Positions 1 to 12,512 are shown, counted from the stretch's first letter. The stretch: 64,000 bases of DNA from Cordylochernes scorpioides (GCA_030710605.1 CP092876.1:66650115-66714114); one strand, 5' to 3'. The notes: generated by a model from the letters alone, not told the origin. Translations and numbers: made by a program.

Positions 1-777
1 CCAGGACACCTGCGGTCAACGACTGAGGATGTCACCAGCCATGACGTCTCCCGCCCCTACACCAGCTTCCACCAGTCTCATTTATATACCACTTTGTTAT
101 ATTGAATACACTAATAGTATCAAATACTCAACGGTTTAACCCAGAATCTACAAGGTTCGAGAGTACATCAAAAAATAGCTATAAAAATAGTTAGCAAATA
201 TCTTTCAAAGCAAACGTTACTTTATATAATTTGGGAATGTAGTTATAAGTTAATATATTTCACTCTTAATATCCACTCAAAGAATGAAATAATTGAAGTG
301 ACAAACAATTATCTAGCGCTTCGTTTATATATAACAAATAAATTCTTAGTATCTTGCCGTAGAGTCCACAATCGATATTTGTGAAATGAGAAGCAGCTTC
401 TAGAAAAAATTTCAAAAGATAAGTTACATTAATAAGCTTTTTATTTACTGAAACCTTTGGGACTTGGAACCCTTCTACAGGAATATATTGTAGGCTATCT
501 ATTACAAGTTATAGAAGGTCTACCAGGCCTTAAAGCTTAGTGGTGTTTCTGACGTAGTATTTTGAATACTACAATCCATCTGATATCGTTATTCTTAAAA
601 TAAAACGTTCCTGTGATAAAAATTTCATTCAAAGGTTATTTCTGGACATCTGTACTTCACATTGTTATTGATTCATTTGAATAAACTCTAAAGAAAAAGT
701 CAAAGACAAACCTGTTGGATGAGATAGACATTAAGAAGTAATTTATTGATGAAGAAAGTTCTTGAGCATGAATTAAA
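1..777. other. AT-rich intergenic DNA
   Basis: No gene, SINE head or inverted repeat was recognised here. The first 90 bases are richer in GC than the rest but have no open frame of note. Confidence 0.4.
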
Positions 778-1029
778 TGAAATAGAATGGTAGAGGAAAG
801 CGAAGACTAGAACGCGACTGATTCCACACTCGCCTGTTCAGTGATACGCTAACCTTGACGTATGCACGAAGGAACGTGTGGCCATTGGACATGCGTCGGA
901 CCTGGATGCTGTTGTTGGGTGTTGCGCTTCCTGGAGTACAGGAGCTCCATCTATGCTTCCTTTCTTTCTGTGGTGAATCTGTATAAGACCGGTGTCTTAA
1001 TAAAGCTGTATGTGTGAAATAGAATGGTA
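778..1029 (+). mobile_element. SINE-D, longest copy, with target-site duplication
   Basis: A 222-bp element (793-1014) lies between two perfect 15-bp direct repeats, TGAAATAGAATGGTA, at 778-792 and 1015-1029. Such a duplication is the hallmark of LINE-type target-primed reverse transcription. The 3' end reads CTTAATAAAGC followed by a TG-rich tail, with no poly(A). No tRNA-like A and B boxes are visible, so the source RNA is unknown. Other copies are at 10840-11010 (-), 19239-19425, 33744-33857 and 46015-46201. This copy extends about 35 bases further 5' than the others and may be near full length. Confidence 0.8.
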
Positions 1030-1712
1030 AAAAAGGATTTGGCTGATGCGCTAAAAGTGAAGATATGAAGAAATAAAGAATTCAAATAAAGAGACATATC
1101 GCCATTGGAGATCAGTGCTTGGTAAAGAGCAGATAAACTGAAGAATTAGTTTTTGGAGAATCTAACTTCTGTTAATAAACCATCTCGAAATGGTATATTT
1201 TAATATACTAATCATTTAAGCTAGCTTCAGAATAACAGGTACCTCAAAACAAAGTATAAAAATACAAACAAGTCGTAAAGTAACATGTTGAAAACTATTT
1301 ATTATATTTCTTACAATGAAAAATTCATCGAATAATTTAGAAATATTTCAAATTGAGTGATAAATATTCTTATATAATTCTTTCAACAATTCGATTTCAA
1401 TTACCTTTTTTTTACAAAACGCAAAATTTTGTAGTTTCCCAAAGAGGCCAATTATTCCACTCACCACACACAATGTCCAGCAATTCATTTCAAAACGTCA
1501 ATTACATTGATATGCTAGAGATGATTTTATACCGTTTATTTCCTAGCTGTATGTTTCTATTATTGCGATTCCTAAATGAACCCTCATTTTTTTTAAAATT
1601 AGAGTTTTTCTGAAGAGTTTTTAAAAAATAAAAGTCACGTATTCGAATAAACTTCTTTAAAGATGTTGAACTTGTTTCTATCAGTACCATAGGTCTTTGA
1701 TTAGTTTGAAAA
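1030..1712. other. AT-rich DNA without recognised features
   Basis: Short open frames of 62-86 codons here are rich in Phe, Asn and Lys and look like chance frames. Nothing else was recognised. Confidence 0.4.
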
Positions 1713-1714
1713 CC

Positions 1715-1867
1715 TTTTCTTTTTTGCTTATCCCTAGTACACGTGGTCTAGGCCATGATAATCATGGTGGGTAGAAGTAGGCGACTGCTTTTACTGTAAG
1801 TGCACCACATGTCTACACATGTGAAAAGCAGTTTGACTCTGCACATACAAATGTCCCAGAGCCCCGT
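1715..1867 (-). mobile_element. SINE-A, 3' part
   Basis: The 3' half of the SINE-A family, reversed. It shows the end motif TTTGCTTATCCCTAGTACACG, the internal palindrome CACATGTCTACACATGTG and the CAGAGCCCCGT block, as in the full copy at 34683-34985. The tRNA-like head is absent, as expected of 5' truncation. Confidence 0.75.
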
Positions 1868-1978
1868 GTTTGAAAATCTATTTTATATATGTATATGTAA
1901 AGAAATGAAAGTATTTGAACGCGAATGTTTCTTTTCACACAAATAAAACTTCCACTCTCTTTACTACGATAAAAAATA

Positions 1979-2038
1979 TTGGAAGGGCTTGGCTCATTAG
2001 TGGTGAATCCTCTCAGCGGTTTCGCCAATTTAATCTAC
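1979..2038 (-). repeat. Repeat F copy
   Basis: A core of about 60 bp containing GGCTCATTAGTGGTGAATCC and CAGCGGTTTCGCCAATTTAA. Related cores occur at 9103, 9592, 9905, 10092, 32500, 54476 and 63338 in both orientations. The class is unknown; I see no clear ends. Confidence 0.6.
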
Positions 2039-2384
2039 CAGACCGTTTCTTAGAGCTCTAATAGTGTATTGGACGATTCTGCTTATATATGCTACACTGA
2101 AAGGTGGAATTTTAGAAATGGTATTTAGGAAAATTATGGACATAAGCTTTTGAGACAGTAGAATTTACATGTAAATATTTGCATCGAGTAATGCTCTTCC
2201 GCAAACAATAAGGACAAAACCAGTTAGGCATAAATTATTATAAAGCACACAATAACGCGCTATCTATATATAAGAATTGAAGGTAATTTAGAACGAATGT
2301 TTTTTCACACAAATCAATATTTATTTGTATTGGAACTCATTTAACCTCAAAAAGTACTTGTATATAAAATACTAAGTGATTGGT

Positions 2385-2647
2385 AAAAAAAGTGGTATAA
2401 ACCGTCTATTTTTGACACGACCTTGGTCGAATCTCTCATTCATCACTTTTTCTGGGAAAAAAACTTCAATGGCTTACGATTCTTACAAAAGTCTCTAACC
2501 CTACCAAAGAGTTCAAGTAAACTACTGGGCTCTGGTATACTTGTAAGTGAAAAAGTCGTTCATATTTCTACATGTGTAGACATGTGGTGCACTTAGAGCA
2601 ATAGCTTACTACCAACCATGGTTATCATTACGTACTGGGATAAGTAA
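2385..2647 (+). mobile_element. SINE-A, old full-length copy
   Basis: The whole SINE-A layout can be followed but is strongly diverged: a decayed head (GTGGTATAAACCG, then GGTCGAATCTC in the B-box position), the CACTTTTTCTGG junction, the body, the CATGTGTAGACATGTGG palindrome and the TGGGATAAG end. Compare 34683-34985. Confidence 0.65.
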
Positions 2648-2841
2648 CTCCGCCATATGAAATTATTTCTATCAGACGATAATCCCCGAAGTAACTCTGA
2701 TGGTACCAAATGGTTCAACGATTACAGCTGCACACTGGTGCCTGACTAACCCGTTAGCGCAAGGCTCTAATCAAACGACAAATATTTCTGTCTTCAGGAG
2801 TGCTGTTATAATGGTACAATGATAGAACTTAAACGGCTGCA

Positions 2842-3107
2842 GTCCTGGGTAGCCTAGTGGACATGGCATCTGCCCGGTAAGCGAAAAACTGTGGGTTCGA
2901 TTCCCATCCCTGGACACTTTATTTTTCCGTTTATCATTACTTTTCACAATTCATCCTTTTATACTTCATCCCTAAGGTTAGAAATAATCGTTAATTCTCC
3001 TTGAAAATAAATTTAGATTTTTCGTTTGAAAGAAACACATGAGGGATCATTTTCAAATGTCGTTTTACAATCATAAGCCGCATTATGTTGTATTGCAGCT
3101 TATTGCA
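2842..3107 (+). mobile_element. SINE-B, dispersed single copy with tRNA-like head
   Basis: Bases 2842-2915 form a tRNA-like head: an acceptor pair GTCCTGG/CCTGGAC with one mismatch, box A-like TAGCCTAGTGG and box B GGTTCGATTCC. The 190-bp body that follows matches, with divergence, the body of the 291-bp units at 22997-24283. So this is a lone member of the family that is tandemly amplified there. The anticodon loop would read CCGGTAA, with C instead of the universal U at position 33, which argues against a working tRNA. Confidence 0.8.
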
Positions 3108-4344
3108 TATTTTGGATAGAATTCTGTCACATCCACCCTACAGTACCGACTCCAGTCTCTGTGACCACCACTTGTTCGAACTGTTAAAGACCAGCATGCA
3201 ATGGATCCATTAAGACGATGGGGTGAAAGAGGCTTACGAAGATTAACTGTTTTCATGGTCAATATATATATATATTTTTTGATGCCGGAATTAAGGCTTT
3301 ACCAAGTCCATGTAAGACATGTGCTATTGCCAACGGTGATTCAATTTAATCAAATATCTTTTATTAACTTACGTGTAATCATATTCAACTTTAATTAACA
3401 GACGTAAATAGCTAACTGTGCTTCTTCCGACGAATTACTAAAATTTGCATAACATTTTTGTGTAAAACTAGATGAGAATATTATTATTCTTTCTGATTCA
3501 GTTCCGTGTGCGTGCGTAGGGCTTGTGCAAATTAAGGTACTAAACTTATTTTCTGTTGACCGCTCCAAGTAATCACTTATATGTGCATTCAGAGCAGCTG
3601 TCTTCCGAGAAATATAACAACAATCCTTCTAATACATCTCAGTTAAAGTCTGGAAAAATGTAATTTTCAATTGTAAAATAAAATGTGATGATATAGTGAT
3701 ATAGTGTATTACTTTTGAGTATAGGCTAATGGTTTAATGACTTCAGACATTTTGACAAAGTACCTTGATAAATTAGAGTTGTGGTTGCTCGTTGTTACAA
3801 GAGACAGAAAGAGATCACGTCCGTATCCTATCCTCGATCAGAGCGGAGAAAGAAATTTGTGTCGCGTCACGCCCTGGCATGACAGATGTCACCTCTGAGT
3901 GTCGCCCACCTATGTGATAAACAAGAGATAAACAACCTGGAATAGCCTTCCTGGAAACCCCTAATGTCCTCTTAGATATTTTGTTTGTGGTTAAAATGGA
4001 GATCTTCCATACGAATATCATGATTTATTTCTTCTCCAGCGAGCCCAGAACACATCACGCAATGCATCGGGCATTGCCGAACAGACATCTACACCGACCC
4101 AGCTGTGGTCATTGAGGTGATAAAGAAGCATGGCCTTCAGGATCTGGTCTAGACTTGTAGTCCAGACCTGAGACAATAAAATAAATATTTCTTTAGAGAA
4201 TTAAAAAATATATTCTCGCAGACATACCAACGTCATGTGGATGTGATTGGTAGCAAACAACCATGTAAGTTAGTGGCTAGTTGGACTTCTGTAGACAGGT
4301 GACGGTATCTCAGTACCATATTATCTTCAATTTAAATTGTACAC
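3108..4344. other. Unassigned intergenic DNA
   Basis: No family was recognised. Bases 3790-3990 and 4035-4165 are GC-richer and may be old element remnants; their open frames (up to 68 codons) resemble nothing I know. Confidence 0.35.
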
Positions 4345-4575
4345 AATCTATCAAAAATGCAAATAATTCTGTAAACAATGCAATAAATCATACAAACAAA
4401 TTGAGGCAATCCTGTAAACAATGTATATTTTTATAAATAATGTAAACAAGCATATATAGCAATCTATAAACAATCCCATAAAAATTTAAACAATTCTATA
4501 AAAAATGTAAAAAATCCTTAAAAAACAAAATGAACATATCTATAAATAATGTGTGCAATCATAAAACAATATATA
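4345..4575. repeat. Degenerate short tandem repeat
   Basis: A loose tandem array of a unit of about 20-25 bp built on CAATCNTGTAAACAATG variants, decaying along its length. No coding potential. Confidence 0.5.
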
Positions 4576-4606
4576 TCCAGAAAATGAAATCATCTTCAGA
4601 AACCTG

Positions 4607-5150
4607 TATACAGCAGATTCTCTTATCTATTGCATGGATACGGTAATATTATCTCGTTAGGAAGCATGAAATCAACGCCGAGTGTCATAGATTATTATCT
4701 GAAACAGTTCCATAAGGAATCATTACAACTAGCTAAATTGCGGTGAAACAGCAACATGAAATGCAAAGATGCTAATGTTATTCTTCTATCAATATTCATT
4801 GAAGACCCAATAAGAAATCCAGAAAAAAACTCATCTCCATAAGCCTGTTGAATTATTTAATTCACATACAGCATATTCTCATATCTATTGCATGGATACG
4901 GTAATGTTATCTCGTCAGGAAGTATGAATTTAACGCGGATTGATATAGATTATTATCTGAAACAGTTCCATAAGGAATCATTACAAATAGCTAATTCTCG
5001 GTGGCATTTAAACTTCAACATGAAATGCAAAGATGTTATTCCTCTATCAATACGCATTAAAGACCCAATAAGAAATTTAGAAGAGAAAATAATCTCCAGA
5101 AAACTGTTGCCTGGTTTAATTCATATATAGGATATTCACATATATTGCAT
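4607..5150. repeat. 258-bp tandem duplication
   Basis: Two diverged direct copies are offset by 258 bp (the ATTGCATGGATACGGTAAT block recurs at 4629 and 4887), followed by the start of a third (TATTGCATATATTCGG near 5144). The 80-codon open frame at 4888-5130 lies in copy two and is broken in copy one, so it is not taken as a gene. Confidence 0.75.
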
Positions 5151-5164
5151 ATATTCGGTCTGTA

Positions 5165-5405
5165 ATGTGAAACTTCGAGGCCAGACAGTCCGTGGATGTT
5201 CACAGTGGCGTGCAGCCATCCCGTTTGTCTCCAAGACCTCGCCCCGCATCCCAATGTCCCGGCCAACTTGGCTGCCCGCAACTGCTCTTTTTCTGCTTCA
5301 CCTTTTTTACACATCTCCCAGTTGACAATTGAAATCCTTCCTTGAGAATCACTTCCCTAGAACTCATCAGTATTGAAGGCACGCACGGAATTGGCAGCAA
5401 AACCT
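5165..5405. other. GC-richer segment, origin unknown
   Basis: About 240 bases stand out in base composition. On the minus strand an 85-codon frame (5057-5314) has a mixed, protein-like composition, but it has no known motif and no convincing splice sites. It could be an exon fragment or part of an old element. Confidence 0.25.
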
Positions 5406-6170
5406 AATAAAACAGGTTTTCATGACCTTCATCGCAAATAATTACAATAAATTTATTGATTAGCTTTAGAGCGGGTTTCACGATTATAAAGAATAATTGG
5501 ATAAGGTACCTTTACTATCTGACAAAAGGTTGTTTCAACTTTAAATTACACAATTCTTTAATTCTATGGTAGTTTGTTATAATTAAATAAGAGTGTGAAG
5601 TATAAGAGATAGTAATTTCGTGATAATGTTCAATCCCTTGAACTGCAAAATTTACAAATCTTTCATAGGTTTGAAGTGAGATTTTTATATTAAAAGGTAG
5701 TTAATTTGAAATATTCTAATTAATTACACAAATAAAATATTTAAAATTCACAAAATACTTCTTTTTATAAAATTAAATATACTTGTATATCAACTACTCT
5801 ATATTTTCTTCAATAGTCACTTAATCCAAGACTTGAATATCGTAATGAGTAGAGAATTAGGAATATTGAGATTTTATACCTAAAAGTGCAATGTTTATTA
5901 CGTATATTTTAATAATTGGTAAAATGTTGACTTAATATCAGAGTGTGTTGAATGCTGGAAATTCATCCAAATTTTGTAATTTCAGAATCGTCCTAGGTAT
6001 TGATGGTCGAAGCAACGATATTTTAACACCGGAACAATCTCCTAATATATTACTATGTGTGGGGTAAATGTTTCGATATAATAATTTAAAACTTGTATAC
6101 CCACATCAGTTAAATCTGCAACAGCTTTATAAACACACTCATTCGTATTAACTTTATTGGAACCTTCAGA
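5406..6170. other. AT-rich DNA, nothing recognised
   Basis: Low-complexity AT-rich sequence without repeats I could match or usable frames. Confidence 0.4.
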
Positions 6171-6174
6171 TAGT

Positions 6175-6440
6175 TGGTGGAGAAATGTTGCATACGGTCG
6201 AATTTCGAGAACTAGGGCCCGGGGTCAAATCTTCAACTGATTATTCTTTTCTTTTTCAAAAGCCTTCGGTTCTTTCACAAGTATAACCCACCAGTGAGTG
6301 AAAGTAACAAAACGAAGCAATGGCACCAGAGTCGAACTGCTTTATATATGTGCAGACATGTGGTTTACTTTCTGTAAAATGCACAACCGCTTACTATATA
6401 CCCACAATAATTATAATATCCTCTACTCCTAGACGTGCAC
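6175..6440 (+). mobile_element. SINE-A, old copy
   Basis: A diverged full-length layout: a decayed head with GGCCCGGGGTCAAATC in the B-box region, the AACCCACCAGTGAGTG body block, the GTGCAGACATGTGGT block and a decayed 3' end. Compare 34683-34985. Confidence 0.6.
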
Positions 6441-6444
6441 TTAT

Positions 6445-7248
6445 CGCGCAGTGTAAAAATAATTACGATATTTTCGAATTATAACAAGGCAGCCTTTCAT
6501 TCTTCTAAACGATTGCCAGTCTAGTGTAAATGTATTGGTTTCCCATTGCCAAGGAGCTTCGTACCTTCAATAGATCGACTAAAGAAGGTCAACAGCCCTC
6601 AGAAGATTGTGAACGTTTCTACATGTAGATTGTCTCTCTATAATAACATCTCTACTGGAAACCTCTATATAGCATCATACTCAAATAATCAGAGATGATT
6701 TCAAAGATAATTAATTGAAAAAGAAGAAACAAAAAGACAGACTGTCGCAGTAATTTTAAAATGAGATTAACATTTATTGAATACAGTTTGTCCTAGAATA
6801 ACCTATGTAATCTGTTTACTATTGTGAATCTTACAAAGATCGCTCAATAGATCACCTTCTAAGTTAGAAAGGTATTAAAACTAAAGTGATGAAATTTTGT
6901 TAAATATTTCATAGAAATGGTACTGGAAACTGTGATGTATGTGCAAGAAAGGTCTAATAATTCAGGTATATTCCATAGTGGATCCTGGTAGATATCTGTG
7001 TGTATATTGCTGTGTTAGAAGTTGGATGCAACACGCGAGATGATTATTTCACCACTTGGTTCTGAGATAATTTTATCACGGCTGGGATAGATAACAATGT
7101 CGCCAACACTGCTTTTGGTTTTGTCCATTATTTGATAATTCTCGTTTCTTAATTACAAGATCGCTACGACATCACACAGTATGTTGGCTGGAAGAAAGGG
7201 TAAAATTTCCTTAAAACAAATTAGAAGTTAATAGTTTATATTTTGTGT
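6445..7248. other. Unassigned DNA
   Basis: No recognised family or gene; AT-rich throughout. Confidence 0.35.
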
Positions 7249-7250
7249 AC

Positions 7251-7345
7251 AGTAGAACCTCCCACAAGAGACCAAAGGTCAAACATGGATAAAACTCATC
7301 TCTTCTGTAGTTGGTCTCTCGTTGGAGTTAGGATTGGCTAAGGTT
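7251..7345 (+). mobile_element. pogo/Tigger-like MITE end
   Basis: The sequence starts CAGTAGAACCTCCCAC after a TA, the terminal pattern of pogo-type elements and the same start as the complete copy at 61855-62029. The matching right end was not found. Confidence 0.45.
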
Positions 7346-7667
7346 AATTTTTATTTGATAAAGGAGGTGCCTAAGAGGGTCTAAACCTCATCACATGTAT
7401 ACATCATGAGAAGTTTCACTGTAAAACTGATAGAAACACTTATTTTACTATCAAAAAATGTATATATTCAGATTTATATAAAAATTCAAAAATATACTTT
7501 CTCATTTCTAAAAGGATATCAAAAAATAAATGTTACCACTCATGTCAGAATAAAAGTAATAACCACACACACATACGTCATCTTTATTTAAAAACTAGTG
7601 GATTCAATCCGATTGAATAACCACCAGCTGTGGGAAATAAAAAATGCTCATCTGAATATATCAAGAT

Positions 7668-7690
7668 TTTCGGGCTATGGCCCTCGTCAG
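7668..7690 (-). ncRNA. Hammerhead-like core, degenerate
   Basis: Read on the minus strand: CUGACGA, a stem II of GGGC-CAUA-GCCC, then GAAA. These are the invariant core pieces in the right order. Stem I pairs poorly and no good cleavage triplet follows, so this is probably a dead copy. Confidence 0.5.
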
Positions 7691-7790
7691 TCTAAGAAGG
7701 TCTCTGATTTAATAAGATACATTAAGGATTCATGAAATGCCCAGAATATTCCATTGAGCTGTTTAGCTGGTGAAGTAGCTAGGCAAATTG

Positions 7791-7945
7791 CACTCATCGA
7801 CAAAACTTAAGGAAGTTTTATCTTTTAGCCTGTATATCAGGTTTCAGACAATAGCTCTGAAAGGTATTTGATACACAGATACCTTTATTAAAGACACACA
7901 AAATTGGTTCTGTCTCCTTAAGAAAAAAGACGTTTTGTCCATGAG
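7791..7945. mobile_element. MITE-E, Tc1-like
   Basis: Non-autonomous element bounded by CACTCAT(G)GACAAAACTT at one end and its inverse, GTTTTGTCCATGAGT, at the other. The interior holds the family blocks ATTTGATACACA and CCTTTATTAAAGAC. Other copies are at 8635, 41421, 47478 and 58301. Confidence 0.75.
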
Positions 7946-8634
7946 TTTATATGGTCCCAATTCTATGGACACCACTTTTCTTCCGACAAAATTTCATTCT
8001 ACCAAAAAGTCAGTTTTAGAAAACAGGTATTGATGGTTAGGTAGTCTTAAAGAAAGAAATAAAGAATATATTGAATATATATTCTTAGAGAATAATAGAG
8101 ATAATTTATTGATAACAAACGATAAACTATTTAACCAATTAACAGACTGAACCAGCATGCCAATGTCACATACTTCTCTTAATATAATAGTATAGTTGAT
8201 AACACCAGGGATGTATAAGACTCGAATCTTGATTGTTGTTGGCTTGTGTATCTCAAAGGTAGGTTTAGATAGAAATCTGAGAGTTTGAATTTCGGACTCC
8301 ATTGAGAGAAAGTGTGTTAAACAATCTTTCCAAAATTCAAATCTCAACTCCCATATAGTTCAGAGTAGAATCCGTGTTTAACGAAATATATCGTATTTAT
8401 GTAAAGTTAAAGAGATAGAAACTTTGTCAAATGTTTGGGGATAATAAAAGAATGAAATTATTTTAAAAAGTTTTGCAATATTTTAAAATTATAGGTTTTT
8501 GTTTCGGTTAGGATGAAAACAGTTGGTATATCAGGAGAGATGATTAATTCTTGGATGGATGACCCTTGCAAACACCGAATGCTACAGTTTCACTTGTTGC
8601 GAATAAGGAACACGGAAGAAAATAATTGAACTGA

Positions 8635-8843
8635 ACTCATGGACAAAACTGAAGTAAGTAGAAGGACTTTGATATCGGCGGTTGTCTGTTTTTAAAAGAG
8701 ACAGAGTCAATTTTCTGTTCACAATTGGTTATCTCACGTGCCTTCAATAAAGGTCACTGTGTATCAAATATCTTTCAGAGTTATTTTCTGAATCCTGTTA
8801 TACATGATAAAAGGTACAACTTAATTAAGTTTTATTATGAGTG
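8635..8843. mobile_element. MITE-E, Tc1-like
   Basis: Starts ACTCATGGACAAAACTGAAG and ends in a decayed inverse (AAGTTTTATTATGAGT). The interior is in the opposite orientation to the copy at 7791. Confidence 0.7.
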
Positions 8844-9102
8844 TAGTAGGTGTGTGAGATAGAGAGGATATTTAAAAAAAAACATTTTGGAATTGTTAAA
8901 ACACTTTATCTGTCTGAAATATATATACAGAGAGCTTCCCTTACATGTGGTATATCTTATTGTAAGTTGTGGAATGGCAGTCTAAATCAATTTTTTTATT
9001 TTAAAAAGGTTTATCTGTAATTTTTACTAATTTTCATTTAAGAAATGGAACTATTAAAGCACAACTTTTCAAATAGCCTTCTACTGTCCTGAAGAGCGGT
9101 TG
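8844..9102. other. AT-rich DNA, nothing recognised
   Basis: No feature seen apart from short homopolymer runs. Confidence 0.4.
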
Positions 9103-9143
9103 AAAACATTGGATGGGCCTGGCTCATCAGTGGTGATTTCTTT
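9103..9143 (-). repeat. Repeat F copy
   Basis: GGGCCTGGCTCATCAGTGG core, partial copy of the family described at 1979. Confidence 0.5.
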
Positions 9144-9591
9144 CCATGCTTATTTGATATATTATATGTCTTTATTACTTTTTTGTATTTGTGTACAGTG
9201 GCACAGTGGTGGGTTGCTCCATGTATATCTGCCACTATGATTATCTTATTGCTGATACCTACTAAAGCAAAATAAGGAAACAGAATGCGGTTTTTAAACG
9301 GAAGCATCAAAATAAGATAAAATTCAGCAAACAATTTTTTTTTCAATCGAAAATAAACAGTAAATAACTCTATTTTGAACCCTTATTAAACCATATTTTT
9401 GAGCTTGAATGAGCTTGCACTCAATTAATTTTTGACGTGTCTCTTTTTATAAGAGACACTTATTTTGTTAATAATAATAAATCAGATTATACCTGAAATA
9501 ATAAAGCACCATCTCTATATAGAAAATGAAACTATTAAGCTCGAATTTCTCTATTCCAAATAAAAATGAATTTGCTACTGGGTTTAAAGAA

Positions 9592-9662
9592 TATAATGAG
9601 AGGGTTTGGCTTATCGGTGACGAAATCTCTCCGAGCGTTTTCTTCAGTTTAATCAATTGGAA
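9592..9662 (-). repeat. Repeat F copy
   Basis: GGGTTTGGCTTATCGGTG and the CAGTTTAATC end. The overlapping 65-codon frame runs through this repeat and is not taken as a gene. Confidence 0.5.
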
Positions 9663-9904
9663 AGTTGCAAGTTTGTTCTATTCTGGAGAAGAGAAATTCG
9701 TGATTAATTATTTTCTTATATAAACCAGATTTTACTCAAACATCGATGCGTTTCATGAAAAAGGTTTTCTTGTAAAAATTGATCATTTCAAGGCAATCGG
9801 CTCATTCAAACTGGCAATACAAAACTACTATAATAATAACCTGAATAATAAGATTAGAAATTTGGTTGCTGGAATTTTGAATAAAGATAGAAAAACCTGC
9901 CTTG

Positions 9905-10175
9905 TGGATTAAATTGACAAAACCGCTGGAAGGGTTCCTCACTGATGAGCCCTCCCAATATTTTCTCATTGCAGTGAGCACAGTATAAAGCTTGTTTTAT
10001 TTGAAAAATAAACATTATTCTTTTGGCTGTTAGGATTTAAAATTAAGATTGAAAAAAAAAAAACAATATAAAAATAGAAAAATCTGTCTTGTGAATTAAA
10101 TGAACACAACTGCTAGAAGGATTCCCCATAGATGAGTGAAGAAGCCTTCCCAATATTTTCTCATTGGAAAATAAA
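9905..10175 (+). repeat. Two Repeat F copies in direct orientation
   Basis: Two copies of about 85 bp (9905-9985 and 10092-10175), each running from a GATTAAATTGACAAAACCGC-type start to CCCAATATTTTCTCATTG, are separated by AT-rich DNA with an A10 run. The shared right part shows that the family extends beyond its 60-bp core. Confidence 0.6.
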
Positions 10176-10838
10176 CATTCATCCTAAAGGAATATATATC
10201 TTACAATTAATATATGTTTATATATTGCAAATAATCACTCAAATATATAAAACAGTACGTATTTACTGCTTTATGCTTTCCAAATGCAGACCGTGTGGTG
10301 AATCTACGTACAAGACTATATATCTTATAGACTCTGTGTGTTAGTGTGAATATAGAGAAGTAGTTTGACGAACTAAAATCAAACTCACAGTTCAGAATCA
10401 TATCCTCTATATAAGCAAAAATAAATTATACAATATAAAACAATCATAAAATGAATAATAATATATATTATAAGGTATAAACATGTGGCTTTCGAGTATA
10501 TGTTTCTTTTTAATGTTAATTCATGTCTCTAGCTTTTAGGCATTAAAGCTAGAAACAGGAATAAACATTTCAAAAAAGAAACATATATGAAAGCCTAATG
10601 TTTTTACCCTAATATTAACACAAGGGAATTTTATAGATTAAATTTCATCCCAAAATACTTCTTTAACATCACTTATCTAATTCAAAAGGTCTGATTCTCA
10701 TACTTAACAAGTGGATAGAAATTTATAAAGACCTGCAACTGAAAGAAGATATCCGAACAAGCTCATATAAATTAATGTCGGTATATATTGATATGATATT
10801 TTATCTCCATGATATATGATTTCTTCATCATCCATATA
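10176..10838. other. AT-rich DNA, nothing recognised
   Basis: Contains a loose inverted repeat near 10500-10590 (AAACATGTGGCTTTC against GAAAGCCTAATGTTT) but no gene. Confidence 0.35.
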
Positions 10839-10839
10839 C

Positions 10840-11010
10840 ACACACGTACAGCTTTATTAAAACCACCGGTCTTATAAAGATTCACCACAGGAAGGAAGCA
10901 AAGATGGAGCTCCTATACTCCAGGTAGCAGAGAGCCCAACAGCCTCCAGGTCCGACACATGTCCAATGGCCACAGAATCCACCGTGCATAGGTTAGCCTG
11001 AAAAGGCGAG
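10840..11010 (-). mobile_element. SINE-D, reversed copy
   Basis: Reads ACACACGTACAGCTTTATTA, then CCACCGGTCTTATA and GATTCACCACAGG, the inverse of the SINE-D 3' half. Internal deletions separate it from the copy at 778. A 91-codon minus-strand frame runs into it from upstream. Confidence 0.75.
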
Positions 11011-11400
11011 TAGTCTTCATCATCAATATACCAAGGTGTAAAGTCCATGTTAATGGACACAGAGCCTGTCGCCACAGAAGTATAGGGGGAGACAAAGAGC
11101 TTCAGCAGGATTATCATAACGTCCTCCTGGGGATAAAAACTATCCACTTTTTGCCGGATCCTTTCATACGGAACAGCTTCTCAAAACCGTGGACCGGAAA
11201 ATGATCGTCGACTCATCTGATTGGATAATTATTTTTTGCGGGTTGTATTTAATGGCGGATGCAGATTTCAGGAGTTGATCGCTCTCTCTTTCTGCTGGCA
11301 AAAACTGTGGTCGGTCGACATCTTCCTGGCAACTTCTTCTACTTTTGATACATCCACACTGCGACATCCTTCTTCCAAATCCTTCTTCTATCCATCTATG
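11011..11400 (-). other. Possible coding remnant, unknown
   Basis: Minus-strand frames (10872-11147 and 11164-11367) read protein-like, with a stretch around DFTPWYIDDEDYSPF upstream of SINE-D. They sit in different frames, show no motif I recognise and have no clear splice sites. This could be an old element or exon fragment joined to SINE-D by insertion. Confidence 0.2.
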
Positions 11401-12154
11401 AAAAATATTATATAGAAAATTAGAAAAGAAAAATAATGCATTATCTAAATGGAGATAGGCATACCGTAATAAGAAAGAGAAATAGTGTTTGGCTATACAT
11501 TATGTAAACGACCTACAAGAAAGACCAAGATATTCTATGTTTCGAGGCTTGATCAAGACCTTAGTATTATACAAATTTGACATCCCGAATTCAAGAAAAA
11601 AACACGGTTGTAAATACCTATTCATAGAGAACTAAAACATCCTGTATTTTGTTATTTATGAGTGGTTAAATCTATATACAATGTCGGCAGCTACAAATTT
11701 ATCGACTTAAATAACAAAAAAGAGTAATAGAAAGAATATTGTAAAGTTAGAAGAATAAATTTATTAATATGAAAGCTATATTTTAACCAACAGATAACCG
11801 TCTAAGTTGCTGTATAATGAAAACTATAAGGTCAAAGGAAAAAGGTTTCTCGATTAGACAATAATTAAGACAAGCTATCGAACTTGGCAGTTGTGGACTG
11901 ACTATTACAAAACTAACCTGATTGAAACCATGATTGTTTCTCTAAATGTCTTAGGTCAATCATTATCTTTCCCTCTGCAGTACTCCTCTATTCTTACATT
12001 CAATTTGGCATCCACTTGCAATTCATTTGCCGGATTCATACAGATCGAAGTACAGTCAAGTTAGAAAGCTTTTCTGTTAATGATACTCTAGTAAAGAAAC
12101 TCTTGATCCCCCTCACCTTAGTTCTATACTTCTTGTAATACAAAAATATTTAAA
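11401..12154. other. Unassigned AT-rich DNA
   Basis: Nothing recognised. Confidence 0.4.
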
Positions 12155-12512
12155 AATCGCTTCTCCCATCAAAATAGACGTTAAATCTAAGTGCCATCTT
12201 TTGACCGTCTCCGCAAACTAGCGGACTCAGGTCAGTGAACTAAGCCAAGACACCAGCTTTGACGACCTTTATTCCTATAGATTAATTTCCTCCCGTTAAA
12301 ATTTCCATCTATATTTTGGCCATAGATTTGGCCTAGCTCCACTTTTCCAGCTAAACACCTCTTTGGCAGATTGAGAAGATTCCATTTGATCCCTTGTGAA
12401 TTTCATGGAATTAAGTCCACCTTAAACTGACGAGGAACATTATCCCGAAACCATGGTCTCTGTGTGTACGCTTCTTAGTTTTCTAAAGCTGGTGTCGTGG
12501 CTTTGTCATATA
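12155..12512 (+). mobile_element. Repeat N, diverged partial copy
   Basis: Follows the left arm and core of the element at 41788-42309: TCAAAATAGACGT, TTTTGACCGTCTCCGCAA, CCAGCTAAACACCTCTTTGG, then CCCGAAACCATGGTCTCT and the right-arm TGGTGTCGTGGCTTTGTC. It is much older than the second copy. Confidence 0.7.
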